DNA of 64,000 bases from Thereva unica (lineage: Eukaryota; Arthropoda; Insecta; Diptera; Therevidae). A program made the translations under genes and the position numbers. Under the pieces are notes generated by a model that saw only the letters and a program-made list of their open reading frames with translations, was not told where the DNA came from and made no database searches. The stretch's first letter is position 1; the number at the start of each line of letters is the position of its first letter. The DNA lies in the NCBI GenBank assembly GCA_949987705.1, contig CATLJY010000193.1, forward strand, positions 1 to 64,000, written 5' to 3'. This document shows positions 54,001 to 64,000 of this stretch, piece after piece.

Positions 54001-54600
54001 TGTATGAAACTCAATTTCGATGAATTAAGTGAATTTATCTTATTTTCGATGTATTCGATGAATGTAACTCAATTTCGATGAATTAAGTGAATTGAACTTA
54101 TTTTCGATGTATTCGATGAATGTAACTTAATTTCGATGAATTAAGTGATTTCAAGTTATTTTCGATGTATTCGATGTATGAAACTCAATTTCGATGAATT
54201 AAGTGAATTTAACTTATTTTCGATGTATTCGATGAATGTAACTTAATTTCGATGAATTAAGTGATTTCAAGTTATTTTCGATGTATTCGATGTATGAAAC
54301 TTAATTTCGATGAATTAAGTGAATTTAACTTATTTTCGATGTATTCGATGAATGTAACTTAATTTCGATGAATTAAGTGATTTCAAGTTATTTTCGATGT
54401 ATTCGATGAATGTAACTTAATTTCGATGAATTAAGTGAATTTAAGTTATTTTAGATGTATTCGATGTATGAAACTCAATTTCGATGAATTAAGTGAATTT
54501 AACTTATTTTCGATGTATTCGATGAATGTAACTTAATTTCGATGAATTAAGTGAATTTAAGTTATTTTAGATGTATTCGATGTATGAAACTCAATTTCGA
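51020..54600. repeat. Tandem duplication of about 6 kb, copy 2 (partner 44.9-48.7 kb)
   Basis: Same private variants as copy 1, with four monomers fewer (two successive gatttcaag monomers and their neighbours, before 53413). Homology continues past 54.6 kb but at a new offset of 5046 bp (acgtg/ttagatg 50335/55381; cgatttattcg 50626/55672), because copy 2 also lacks one 812-bp (14-monomer) ttagatg unit. Confidence 0.85.
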
Positions 54601-55639
54601 TGAATTAAGTGAATTTAACTTATTTTCGATGTATTCGATGAATGTAACTTAATTTCGATGAATTAAGTGAATTGAACTTATTTTCGATGTATTCGATGAA
54701 TGTAACTTAATTTCGATGAATTAAGTGATTTCAAGTTATTTTCGATGTATTCGATGAATGTAACTTAATTTCGATGAATTAAGTGAATTTAACTTATTTT
54801 CGATGTATTCGATGAATGTAACTCAATTTCGATGAATTAAGTGAATTGAACTTATTTTCGATGTATTCGATGAATGTAACTTAATTTCGATGAATTAAGT
54901 GATTTCAAGTTATTTTCGATGAATTCGATGAATGTAACTTAATTTCGATGAATTAAGTGAATTTAACTTATTTTCGATGTATTCGATGAATGTAACTTAA
55001 TTTCGATGAATTAAGTGAATTTAACTTATTTTCGATGTATTCGATGAATGTAACTCAATTTCGATGAATTAAGTGAATTGAACTTATTTTCGATGTATTC
55101 GATGAATGTAACTTAATTTCGATGAATTAAGTGATTTCAAGTTATTTTCGATGAATTCGATGAATGTAACTTGATTTCGATGAATTAAGTGAATTTAAGT
55201 TATTTTCGATGTATTCGATGTATGAAACTCAATTTCGATGAATTAAGTGAATTTAACTTATTTTCGATGTATTCGATGAATGTAACTTAATTTCGATGAA
55301 TTAAGTGATTTCAAGTTATTTTCGATGTATTCGATGAATGTAACTTAATTTCGATGAATTACGTGAATTTAAGTTATTTTAGATGTATTCGATGTATGAA
55401 ACTCAATTTCGATGAATTAAGTGAATTTAACTTATTTTCGATGTATTCGATGAATGTAACTTAATTTCGATGAATTAAGTGAATTTAACTTATTTTCGAT
55501 GTATTCGATGAATGTAACTTAATTTCGATGAATTAAGTGAATTTAAGTTATTTTCGATGTATTCGATGTATGAAACTCAATTTCGATGAATTAAGTGAAT
55601 TTAACTTATTTTCGATGTATTCGATGAATGTAACTTAAT

Positions 55640-56030
55640 TTCGATGAATTAAGTGATTTCAAGTTATTTTCGATTTATTCGATGAATGTAACTTAATTTC
55701 GATGAATTAAGTGAATTTAAGTTATTTTCGATGTATTCGATGAATGTAACTCAATTTCGATGAATTAAGTGAATTTAAGTTATTTTCGATGTATTCGATG
55801 TATGAAACTCAATTTCGATGAATTAAGTGAATTTAACTTATTTTCGATGTATTCGATGAATGTAACTTAATTTCGATGAATTAAGTGATTTCAAGTTATT
55901 TTCGATTTATTCGATGAATGTAACTTAATTTCGATGAATTAAGTGAATTTAAGTTATTTTCGATGTATTCGATGAATGTAACTCAATTTCGATGAATTAA
56001 GTGAATTTAAGTTATTTTCGATGTATTCGA
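55640..56030. repeat. 4-monomer (232-bp) duplication
   Basis: cgatttattcg occurs at 55672 and 55904, 232 bp apart, each followed by the order G-aC (gaatttaag, ctcaatt), G-t, A-a. Other cycles (44478, 47088, 50626, 53178, 57818, 61878) have it once. Confidence 0.78.
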
Positions 56031-56939
56031 TGTATGAAACTCAATTTCGATGAATTAAGTGAATTTAACTTATTTTCGATGTATTCGATGAATGTAACTT
56101 AATTTCGATGAATTAAGTGATTTCAAGTTATTTTCGATGTATTCGATGAATGTAACTTAATTTCGATGAATTAAGTGAATTTAAGTTATTTTAGATGTAT
56201 TCGATGTATGAAACTCAATTTCGATGAATTAAGTGAATTTAACTTATTTTCGATGTATTCGATGAATGTAACTTAATTTCGATGAATTAAGTGAATTTAA
56301 CTTATTTTCGATGTATTCGATGAATGTAACTCAATTTCGATGAATTAAGTGAATTTAAGTTATTTTCGATGTATTCGATGTATGAAACTCAATTTCGATG
56401 AATTAAGTGAATTTAACTTATTTTCGATGTATTCGATGAATGTAACTTAATTTCGATGAATTAAGTGATTTCAAGTTATTTTCGATGTATTCGATGAATG
56501 TAACTTAATTTCGATGAATTAAGTGAATTTAAGTTATTTTAGATGTATTCGATGTATGAAACTCAATTTCGATGAATTAAGTGAATTTAACTTATTTTCG
56601 ATGTATTCGATGAATGTAACTTAATTTCGATGAATTAAGTGAATTTAACTTATTTTCGATGTATTCGATGAATGTAACTTAATTTCGATGAATTAAGTGA
56701 ATTTAAGTTATTTTAGATGTATTCGATGTATGAAACTCAATTTCGATGAATTAAGTGAATTTAACTTATTTTCGATGTATTCGATGAATGTAACTTAATT
56801 TCGATGAATTAAGTGAATTGAACTTATTTTCGATGTATTCGATGAATGTAACTTAATTTCGATGAATTAAGTGATTTCAAGTTATTTTCGATGTATTCGA
56901 TGAATGTAACTTAATTTCGATGAATTAAGTGAATTTAAC

Positions 56940-59400
56940 TTATTTTCGATGTATTCGATGAATGTAACTCAATTTCGATGAATTAAGTGAATTGAACTTA
57001 TTTTCGATGTATTCGATGAATGTAACTTAATTTCGATGAATTAAGTGATTTCAAGTTATTTTCGATGAATTCGATGAATGTAACTTAATTTCGATGAATT
57101 AAGTGAATTTAACTTATTTTCGATGTATTCGATGAATGTAACTTAATTTCGATGAATTAAGTGAATTTAACTTATTTTCGATGTATTCGATGAATGTAAC
57201 TCAATTTCGATGAATTAAGTGAATTGAACTTATTTTCGATGTATTCGATGAATGTAACTTAATTTCGATGAATTAAGTGATTTCAAGTTATTTTCGATGA
57301 ATTCGATGAATGTAACTTGATTTCGATGAATTAAGTGAATTTAAGTTATTTTCGATGTATTCGATGTATGAAACTCAATTTCGATGAATTAAGTGAATTT
57401 AACTTATTTTCGATGTATTCGATGAATGTAACTTAATTTCGATGAATTAAGTGATTTCAAGTTATTTTCGATGTATTCGATGAATGTAACTTAATTTCGA
57501 TGAATTACGTGAATTTAAGTTATTTTAGATGTATTCGATGTATGAAACTCAATTTCGATGAATTAAGTGAATTTAACTTATTTTCGATGTATTCGATGAA
57601 TGTAACTTAATTTCGATGAATTAAGTGAATTTAACTTATTTTCGATGTATTCGATGAATGTAACTTAATTTCGATGAATTAAGTGAATTTAAGTTATTTT
57701 CGATGTATTCGATGTATGAAACTCAATTTCGATGAATTAAGTGAATTTAACTTATTTTCGATGTATTCGATGAATGTAACTTAATTTCGATGAATTAAGT
57801 GATTTCAAGTTATTTTCGATTTATTCGATGAATGTAACTTAATTTCGATGAATTAAGTGAATTTAAGTTATTTTCGATGTATTCGATGAATGTAACTCAA
57901 TTTCGATGAATTAAGTGAATTTAAGTTATTTTCGATGTATTCGATGTATGAAACTCAATTTCGATGAATTAAGTGAATTTAACTTATTTTCGATGTATTC
58001 GATGAATGTAACTTAATTTCGATGAATTAAGTGATTTCAAGTTATTTTCGATGTATTCGATGAATGTAACTTAATTTCGATGAATTAAGTGATTTCAAGT
58101 TATTTTCGATGTATTCGATGAATGTAACTTAATTTCGATGAATTAAGTGAATTTAAGTTATTTTCGATGTATTCGATGTATGAAACTCAATTTCGATGAA
58201 TTAAGTGAATTTAACTTATTTTGGATGTATTCGATGAATGTAACTTAATTTCGATGAATTAAGTGAATTTAACTTATTTTCGATGTATTCGATGAATGTA
58301 ACTTAATTTCGATGAATTAAGTGATTTCAAGTTATTTTCGATGTATTCGATGTATGAAACTCAATTTCGATGAATTAAGTGAATTTAAGTTATTTTCGAT
58401 GTATTCGATGAATGTAACTTAATTTCGATGAATTAAGTGAATTTAACTTATTTTCGATGTATTCGATGAATGTAACTTAATTTCGATGAATTAAGTGATT
58501 TCAAGTTATTTTCGATGTATTCGATGTATGAAACTCAATTTCGATGAATTAAGTGAATTTAATTTATTTTCGATGTATTCGATGAATGTAACTTAATTTC
58601 GATGAATTAAGTGAATTTAACTTATTTTCGATGTATTCGATGAATGTAACTTAATTTCGATGAATTAAGTGAATTTAAGTTATTTTCGATGTATTCGATG
58701 AATGTAACTCAATTTCGATGAATTAAGTGAATTGAACTTATTTTCGATGTATTCGATGAATGTAACTTAATTTCGATGAATTAAATGATTTCAAGTTATT
58801 TTCGATGAATTCGATGAATGTAACTTGATTTCGATGAATTAAGTGAATTTAAGTTATTTTCGATGTATTCGATGTATGAAACTCAATTTCGATGAATTAA
58901 GTGAATTTAACTTATTTTCGATGTATTCGATGAATGTAACTTAATTTCGATGAATTAAGTGAATTTAACTTATTTTCGATGTATTCGATGAATGTAACTC
59001 AATTTCGATGAATTAAGTGAATTGAACTTATTTTCGATGTATTCGATGAATGTAACTTAATTTCGATGAATTAAGTGATTTCAAGTTATTTTCGATGAAT
59101 TCGATGAATGTAACTTGATTTCGATGAATTAAGTGAATTTAAGTTATTTTCGATGTATTCGATGTATGAAACTCAATTTCGATGAATTAAGTGAATTTAA
59201 CTTATTTTCGATGTATTCGATGAATGTAACTTAATTTCGATGAATTAAGTGATTTCAAGTTATTTTCGATGTATTCGATGAATGTAACTTAATTTCGATG
59301 AATTAAGTGAATTTAAGTTATTTTAGATGTATTCGATGTATGAAACTCAATTTCGATGAATTAAGTGAATTTAACTTATTTTCGATGTATTCGATGAATG
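56940..59400. repeat. 70-monomer-spaced duplication, copy 1 (partner 61.0-63.46 kb)
   Basis: Landmarks are repeated at exactly 4060 bp: acgtg/ttagatg 57527/61587; cgatttattcg 57818/61878; the otherwise unseen ttggatg 58221/62281; aaatg 58783/62843; ttagatg 59325/63385. Copy 1 has a private gaatttaattt near 58556. After about 59.4 kb copy 1 continues with gaacttaac/tatccg and a gaatataac/cggtg monomer, copy 2 with gaattgaac. Confidence 0.85.
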
Positions 59401-60249
59401 TAACTTAATTTCGATGAATTAAGTGAACTTAACTTATTTTCGATGTATCCGATGAATGTAACTTAATTTCGATGAATTAAGTGAATTTAACTTATTTTCG
59501 ATGTATTCGATGAATATAACTTAATTTCGGTGAATTAAGTGAATTTAAGTTATTTTCGATGTATTCGATGTATGAAACTCAATTTCGATGAATTAAGTGA
59601 ATTTAACTTATTTTCGATGTATTCGATGAATGTAACTTAATTTCGATGAATTAAGTGATTTCAAATTATTTTCGATGTATTCGATGAATGTAACTTAATT
59701 TCGATGAATTAAGTGAATTTAACTTATTTTCGATGTATTCGATGAATGTAACTCAATTTCGATGAATTAAGTGAATTGAACTTATTTTCGATGTATTCGA
59801 TGAATGTAACTTAATTTCGACGAATTAAGTGATTTCAAGTTATTTTCGATGAATTCGATGAATGTAACTTAATTTCGATGAATTAAGTGAATTTAACTTA
59901 TTTTCGATGTATTCGATGAATGTAACTTAATTTCGATGAATTAAGTGAATTTAACTTATTTTCGATGTATTCGATGAATGTAACTCAATTTCGATGAATT
60001 AAGTGAATTGAACTTATTTTCGATGTATTCGATGAATGTAACTTAATTTCGATGAATTAAGTGATTTCAAGTTATTTTCGATGAATTCGATGAATGTAAC
60101 TTGATTTCGATGAATTAAGTGAATTTAAGTTATTTTCGATGTATTCGATGTATGAAACTCAATTTCGATGAATTAAGTGAATTTAACTTATTTTCGATGT
60201 ATTCGATGAATGTAACTTAATTTCGATGAATTAAGTGATTTCAAGTTAT

Positions 60250-61780
60250 TTTCGATGTATTCGATGAATGTAACTCAATTTCGATGAATTAAGTGAATTG
60301 AACTTATTTTCGATGTATTCGATGAATGTAACTTAATTTCGATGAATTAAGTGATTTCAAGTTATTTTCGATGAATTCGATGAATGTAACTTAATTTCGA
60401 TGAATTAAGTGAATTTAACTTATTTTCGATGTATTCGATGAATGTAACTTAATTTCGATGAATTAAGTGAATTTAACTTATTTTCGATGTATTCGATGAA
60501 TGTAACTCAATTTCGATGAATTAAGTGAATTGAACTTATTTTCGATGTATTCGATGAATGTAACTTAATTTCGATGAATTAAGTGATTTCAAGTTATTTT
60601 CGATGAATTCGATGAATGTAACTTGATTTCGATGAATTAAGTGAATTTAAGTTATTTTCGATGTATTCGATGTATGAAACTCAATTTCGATGAATTAAGT
60701 GAATTTAACTTATTTTCGATGTATTCGATGAATGTAACTTAATTTCGATGAATTAAGTGATTTCAAGTTATTTTCGATGTATTCGATGAATGTAACTTAA
60801 TTTCGATGAATTACGTGAATTTAAGTTATTTTAGATGTATTCGATGTATGAAACTCAATTTCGATGAATTAAGTGAATTTAACTTATTTTCGATGTATTC
60901 GATGAATGTAACTTAATTTCGATGAATTGAGTGAATTTAACTTATTTTCGATGTATTCGATGAATGTAACTTAATTTCGATGAATTAAGTGATTTCAAGT
61001 TATTTTCGATGTATTCGATGAATGTAACTCAATTTCGATGAATTAAGTGAATTGAACTTATTTTCGATGTATTCGATGAATGTAACTTAATTTCGATGAA
61101 TTAAGTGATTTCAAGTTATTTTCGATGAATTCGATGAATGTAACTTAATTTCGATGAATTAAGTGAATTTAACTTATTTTCGATGTATTCGATGAATGTA
61201 ACTTAATTTCGATGAATTAAGTGAATTTAACTTATTTTCGATGTATTCGATGAATGTAACTCAATTTCGATGAATTAAGTGAATTGAACTTATTTTCGAT
61301 GTATTCGATGAATGTAACTTAATTTCGATGAATTAAGTGATTTCAAGTTATTTTCGATGAATTCGATGAATGTAACTTGATTTCGATGAATTAAGTGAAT
61401 TTAAGTTATTTTCGATGTATTCGATGTATGAAACTCAATTTCGATGAATTAAGTGAATTTAACTTATTTTCGATGTATTCGATGAATGTAACTTAATTTC
61501 GATGAATTAAGTGATTTCAAGTTATTTTCGATGTATTCGATGAATGTAACTTAATTTCGATGAATTACGTGAATTTAAGTTATTTTAGATGTATTCGATG
61601 TATGAAACTCAATTTCGATGAATTAAGTGAATTTAACTTATTTTCGATGTATTCGATGAATGTAACTTAATTTCGATGAATTAAGTGAATTTAGCTTATT
61701 TTCGATGTATTCGATGAATGTAACTTAATTTCGATGAATTAAGTGAATTTAAGTTATTTTCGATGTATTCGATGTATGAA
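60250..61780. repeat. 13-monomer (754-bp) duplication
   Basis: The acgtg/ttagatg monomer is at 60833 and 61587, 754 bp apart. The preceding order (aatgtaac/ctcaatt, gaattgaac, EcoRI/cttaatt, two gaatttaac, gaattgaac, EcoRI/cttgatt, gaatttaag/tatgaaac) is the same in both. The usual spacing of this pair elsewhere is 812 bp, so one monomer fewer is involved. gaattgagtg near 60926 is private. Confidence 0.72.
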
Positions 61781-63460
61781 ACTCAATTTCGATGAATTAA
61801 GTGAATTTAACTTATTTTCGATGTATTCGATGAATGTAACTTAATTTCGATGAATTAAGTGATTTCAAGTTATTTTCGATTTATTCGATGAATGTAACTT
61901 AATTTCGATGAATTAAGTGAATTTAAGTTATTTTCGATGTATTCGATGAATGTAACTCAATTTCGATGAATTAAGTGAATTTAAGTTATTTTCTATGTAT
62001 TCGATGTATGAAACTCAATTTCGATGAATTAAGTGAATTTAACTTATTTTCGATGTATTCGATGAATGTAACTTAATTTCGATGAATTAAGTGATTTCAA
62101 GTTATTTTCGATGTATTCGATGAATGTAACTTAATTTCGATGAATTAAGTGATTTCAAGTTATTTTCGATGTATTCGATGAATGTAACTTAATTTCGATG
62201 AATTAAGTGAATTTAAGTTATTTTCGATGTATTCGATGTATGAAACTCAATTTCGATGAATTAAGTGAATTTAACTTATTTTGGATGTATTCGATGAATG
62301 TAACTTAATTTCGATGAATTAAGTGAATTTAACTTATTTTCGATGTATTCGATGAATGTAACTTAATTTCGATGAATTAAGTGATTTCAAGTTATTTTCG
62401 ATGTATTCGATGTATGAAACTCAATTTCGATGAATTAAGTGAATTTAAGTTATTTTCGATGTATTCGATGAATGTAACTTAATTTCGATGAATTAAGTGA
62501 ATTTAACTTATTTTCGATGTATTCGATGAATGTAACTTAATTTCGATGAATTAAGTGATTTCAAGTTATTTTCGATGTATTCGATGTATGAAACTCAATT
62601 TCGATGAATTAAGTGAATTTAACTTATTTTCGATGTATTCGATGAATGTAACTTAATTTCGATGAATTAAGTGAATTTAACTTATTTTCGATGTATTCGA
62701 TGAATGTAACTTAATTTCGATGAATTAAGTGAATTTAAGTTATTTTCGATGTATTCGATGAATGTAACTCAATTTCGATGAATTAAGTGAATTGAACTTA
62801 TTTTCGATGTATTCGATGAATGTAACTTAATTTCGATGAATTAAATGATTTCAAGTTATTTTCGATGAATTCGATGAATGTAACTTGATTTCGATGAATT
62901 AAGTGAATTTAAGTTATTTTCGATGTATTCGATGTATGAAACTCAATTTCGATGAATTAAGTGAATTTAACTTATTTTCGATGTATTCGATGAATGTAAC
63001 TTAATTTCGATGAATTAAGTGAATTTAACTTATTTTCGATGTATTCGATGAATGTAACTCAATTTCGATGAATTAAGTGAATTGAACTTATTTTCGATGT
63101 ATTCGATGAATGTAACTTAATTTCGATGAATTAAGTGATTTCAAGTTATTTTCGATGAATTCGATGAATGTAACTTGATTTCGATGAATTAAGTGAATTT
63201 AAGTTATTTTCGATGTATTCGATGTATGAAACTCAATTTCGATGAAATAAGTGAATTTAACTTATTTTCGATGTATTCGATGAATGTAACTTAATTTCGA
63301 TGAATTAAGTGATTTCAAGTTATTTTCGATGTATTCGATGAATGTAACTTAATTTCGATGAATTAAGTGAATTTAAGTTATTTTAGATGTATTCGATGTA
63401 TGAAACTCAATTTCGATGAATTAAGTGAATTTAACTTATTTTCGATGTATTCGATGAATG
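61000..63460. repeat. 70-monomer-spaced duplication, copy 2 (partner 56.9-59.4 kb)
   Basis: Same landmarks as copy 1. Private changes here are gaatttagctt near 61690, ttctatg near 61991 and gaaataag near 63244. The left boundary is set by gatttcaag here against gaatttaac in copy 1. Confidence 0.85.
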
Positions 63461-64000
63461 TAACTTAATTTCGATGAATTAAGTGAATTGAACTTATTTT
63501 CGATGTATTCGATGAATGTAACTTAATTTCGATGAATTAAGTGATTTCAAGTTATTTTCGATGTATTCGATGAATGTAACTTAATTTCGATGAATTAAGT
63601 GAATTTAACTTATTTTCGATGTATTCGATGAATGTAACTCAATTTCGATGAATTAAGTGAATTGAACTTATTTTCGATGTATTCGATGAATGTAACTTAA
63701 TTTCGATGAATTAAGTGATTTCAAGTTATTTTCGATGAATTCGATGAATGTAACTTAATTTCGATGAATTAAGTGAATTTAACTTATTTTCGATGTATTC
63801 GATGAATGTAACTTAATTTCGATGAATTAAGTGAATTTAACTTATTTTCGATGTATTCGATGAATGTAACTCAATTTCGATGAATTAAGTGAATTGAACT
63901 TATTTTCGATGTATTCGATGAATGTAACTTAATTTCGATGAATTAAGTGATTTCAAGTTATTTTCGATGAATTCGATGAATGTAACTTGATTTCGATGAA

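Larger units (their letters stand above)
1..64000 (+). repeat. 58-bp satellite DNA array, about 1,104 tandem monomers
   Basis: The entire window consists of head-to-tail copies of a 58-bp monomer; a clean example is 252-309. Consensus composition is 19 A, 25 T, 5 C and 9 G (24% GC). Every monomer carries three TTCGAT-type CpG sites at spacings of 9, 20 and 29 bp. Variation is concentrated at few sites: linker (gaatttaac, gaatttaag, gatttcaag, gaattgaac), mid-core (aatgtaac or tatgaaac), a T/A change creating GAATTC, and cttaatt, ctcaatt or cttgatt. Both window edges lie inside the array. No open reading frame is possible: 58 is not a multiple of 3, so each consensus stop passes through all three frames every 174 bp on either strand. 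I do not recognise the family by name. A centromeric or pericentromeric role is inferred from size and homogeneity only. Confidence 0.98.

Noticed and set aside
1..64000. CRISPR array
   Set aside because: The period is regular and repeats are short, but there are no unique spacers: all 58 bp repeat, and no cas-like gene is present.
1..64000. Protein-coding tandem repeat or short ORFs
   Set aside because: The 58-bp period shifts frame each monomer and consensus TGA and TAA on the plus strand, and TAA on the minus strand, hit every frame within 174 bp. Any ORF is a short by-product.
1..64000. Promoters (TATA-like or -10-like TATAAC, TTAACT)
   Set aside because: Such strings are expected by composition in a 24% GC repeat and have no associated gene. 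Satellite transcription is possible but not visible from sequence.
1..64000. Telomeric or subtelomeric repeat
   Set aside because: No TTAGGG, TTAGG or TTTAGGG runs are present. The TTAAGTTAAG in the 14-bp insertion is not a telomere motif.
1..64000. Ribosomal spacer subrepeats, 5S or histone clusters
   Set aside because: No rRNA, tRNA or conserved gene sequence occurs between repeats.
1..64000. Assembly artefact (repeat over-expansion or synthetic filler)
   Set aside because: Not excluded, but copies carry many private variants and nested duplications with coherent indel accounting, which simple looping of an assembler would not produce.
1..64000. GAATTC sites as cloning or adapter junctions
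   Set aside because: They arise from one T/A difference in a recurrent monomer class and sit in perfect register with flanking repeats.

Overview
The whole 64-kb window is one uninterrupted satellite DNA array. It is built from about 1,104 head-to-tail copies of a 58-bp AT-rich monomer (about 24% GC in the consensus), all in the same orientation. I see no gene, RNA gene, transposon, unique sequence or inversion of whole monomers. An array of this size points to a eukaryotic chromosome, most likely centromeric or pericentromeric heterochromatin read through by a long-read assembly. Nothing here identifies the species. Three CpGs per monomer survive in a 24% GC sequence, which is easier to reconcile with a genome lacking strong CpG methylation (many invertebrates, some fungi) than with a vertebrate, but this is inference.

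Monomer: each 58-bp unit is itself a diverged pair of 29-bp halves (about 76-79% identical). The first half carries a 9-bp tandem duplication (TTCGATGTA, TTCGATGAA) and a partial match to the CENP-B box pattern. The second half carries an inverted repeat (ACTTAATT and AATTAAGT around TCGATG). Monomers fall into a small set of classes. By linker: gaatttaac = A, gaatttaag = G, gatttcaag = F, gaattgaac = E. By core: aatgtaac = a, tatgaaac = t, EcoRI-bearing gatgaattcg = e, gttttcg = m. A suffix C marks ctcaatt in place of cttaatt. F' marks an F linker preceded by aaatg.

Layout, using rare variants as landmarks. (1) 1-20 kb: the most irregular part, with most of the small indels. A 38-monomer (2195-bp) higher-order repeat runs from about 9.5 to 14.5 kb, and a 6-kb block at 4.3-10.25 kb recurs at 13.1-19.1 kb. 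(2) 20-39 kb: a modular higher-order repeat. A 6-monomer module (348 bp) and a 10-monomer module (580 bp) each occur once or twice per cycle, joined by a connector marked by ttccgatg; a different block with a 23-monomer duplication interrupts it at 25.3-28.9 kb. (3) 39.4-44.4 kb: two copies of a 43-monomer (2494-bp) unit. (4) 43.4-56 kb: a 45-monomer (2610-bp) unit nested in a tandem duplication of about 6 kb. (5) 57-64 kb: a 2.5-kb block repeated 4060 bp (70 monomers) away.

The array behaves as a single evolving system in which unequal exchange adds or removes whole monomers. Spacings between landmarks are exact multiples of 58 bp once a short list of small indels is counted, and from about 40.3 kb to the end I find no out-of-register indel. 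Block boundaries are approximate, because I placed them by eye from shared variants.
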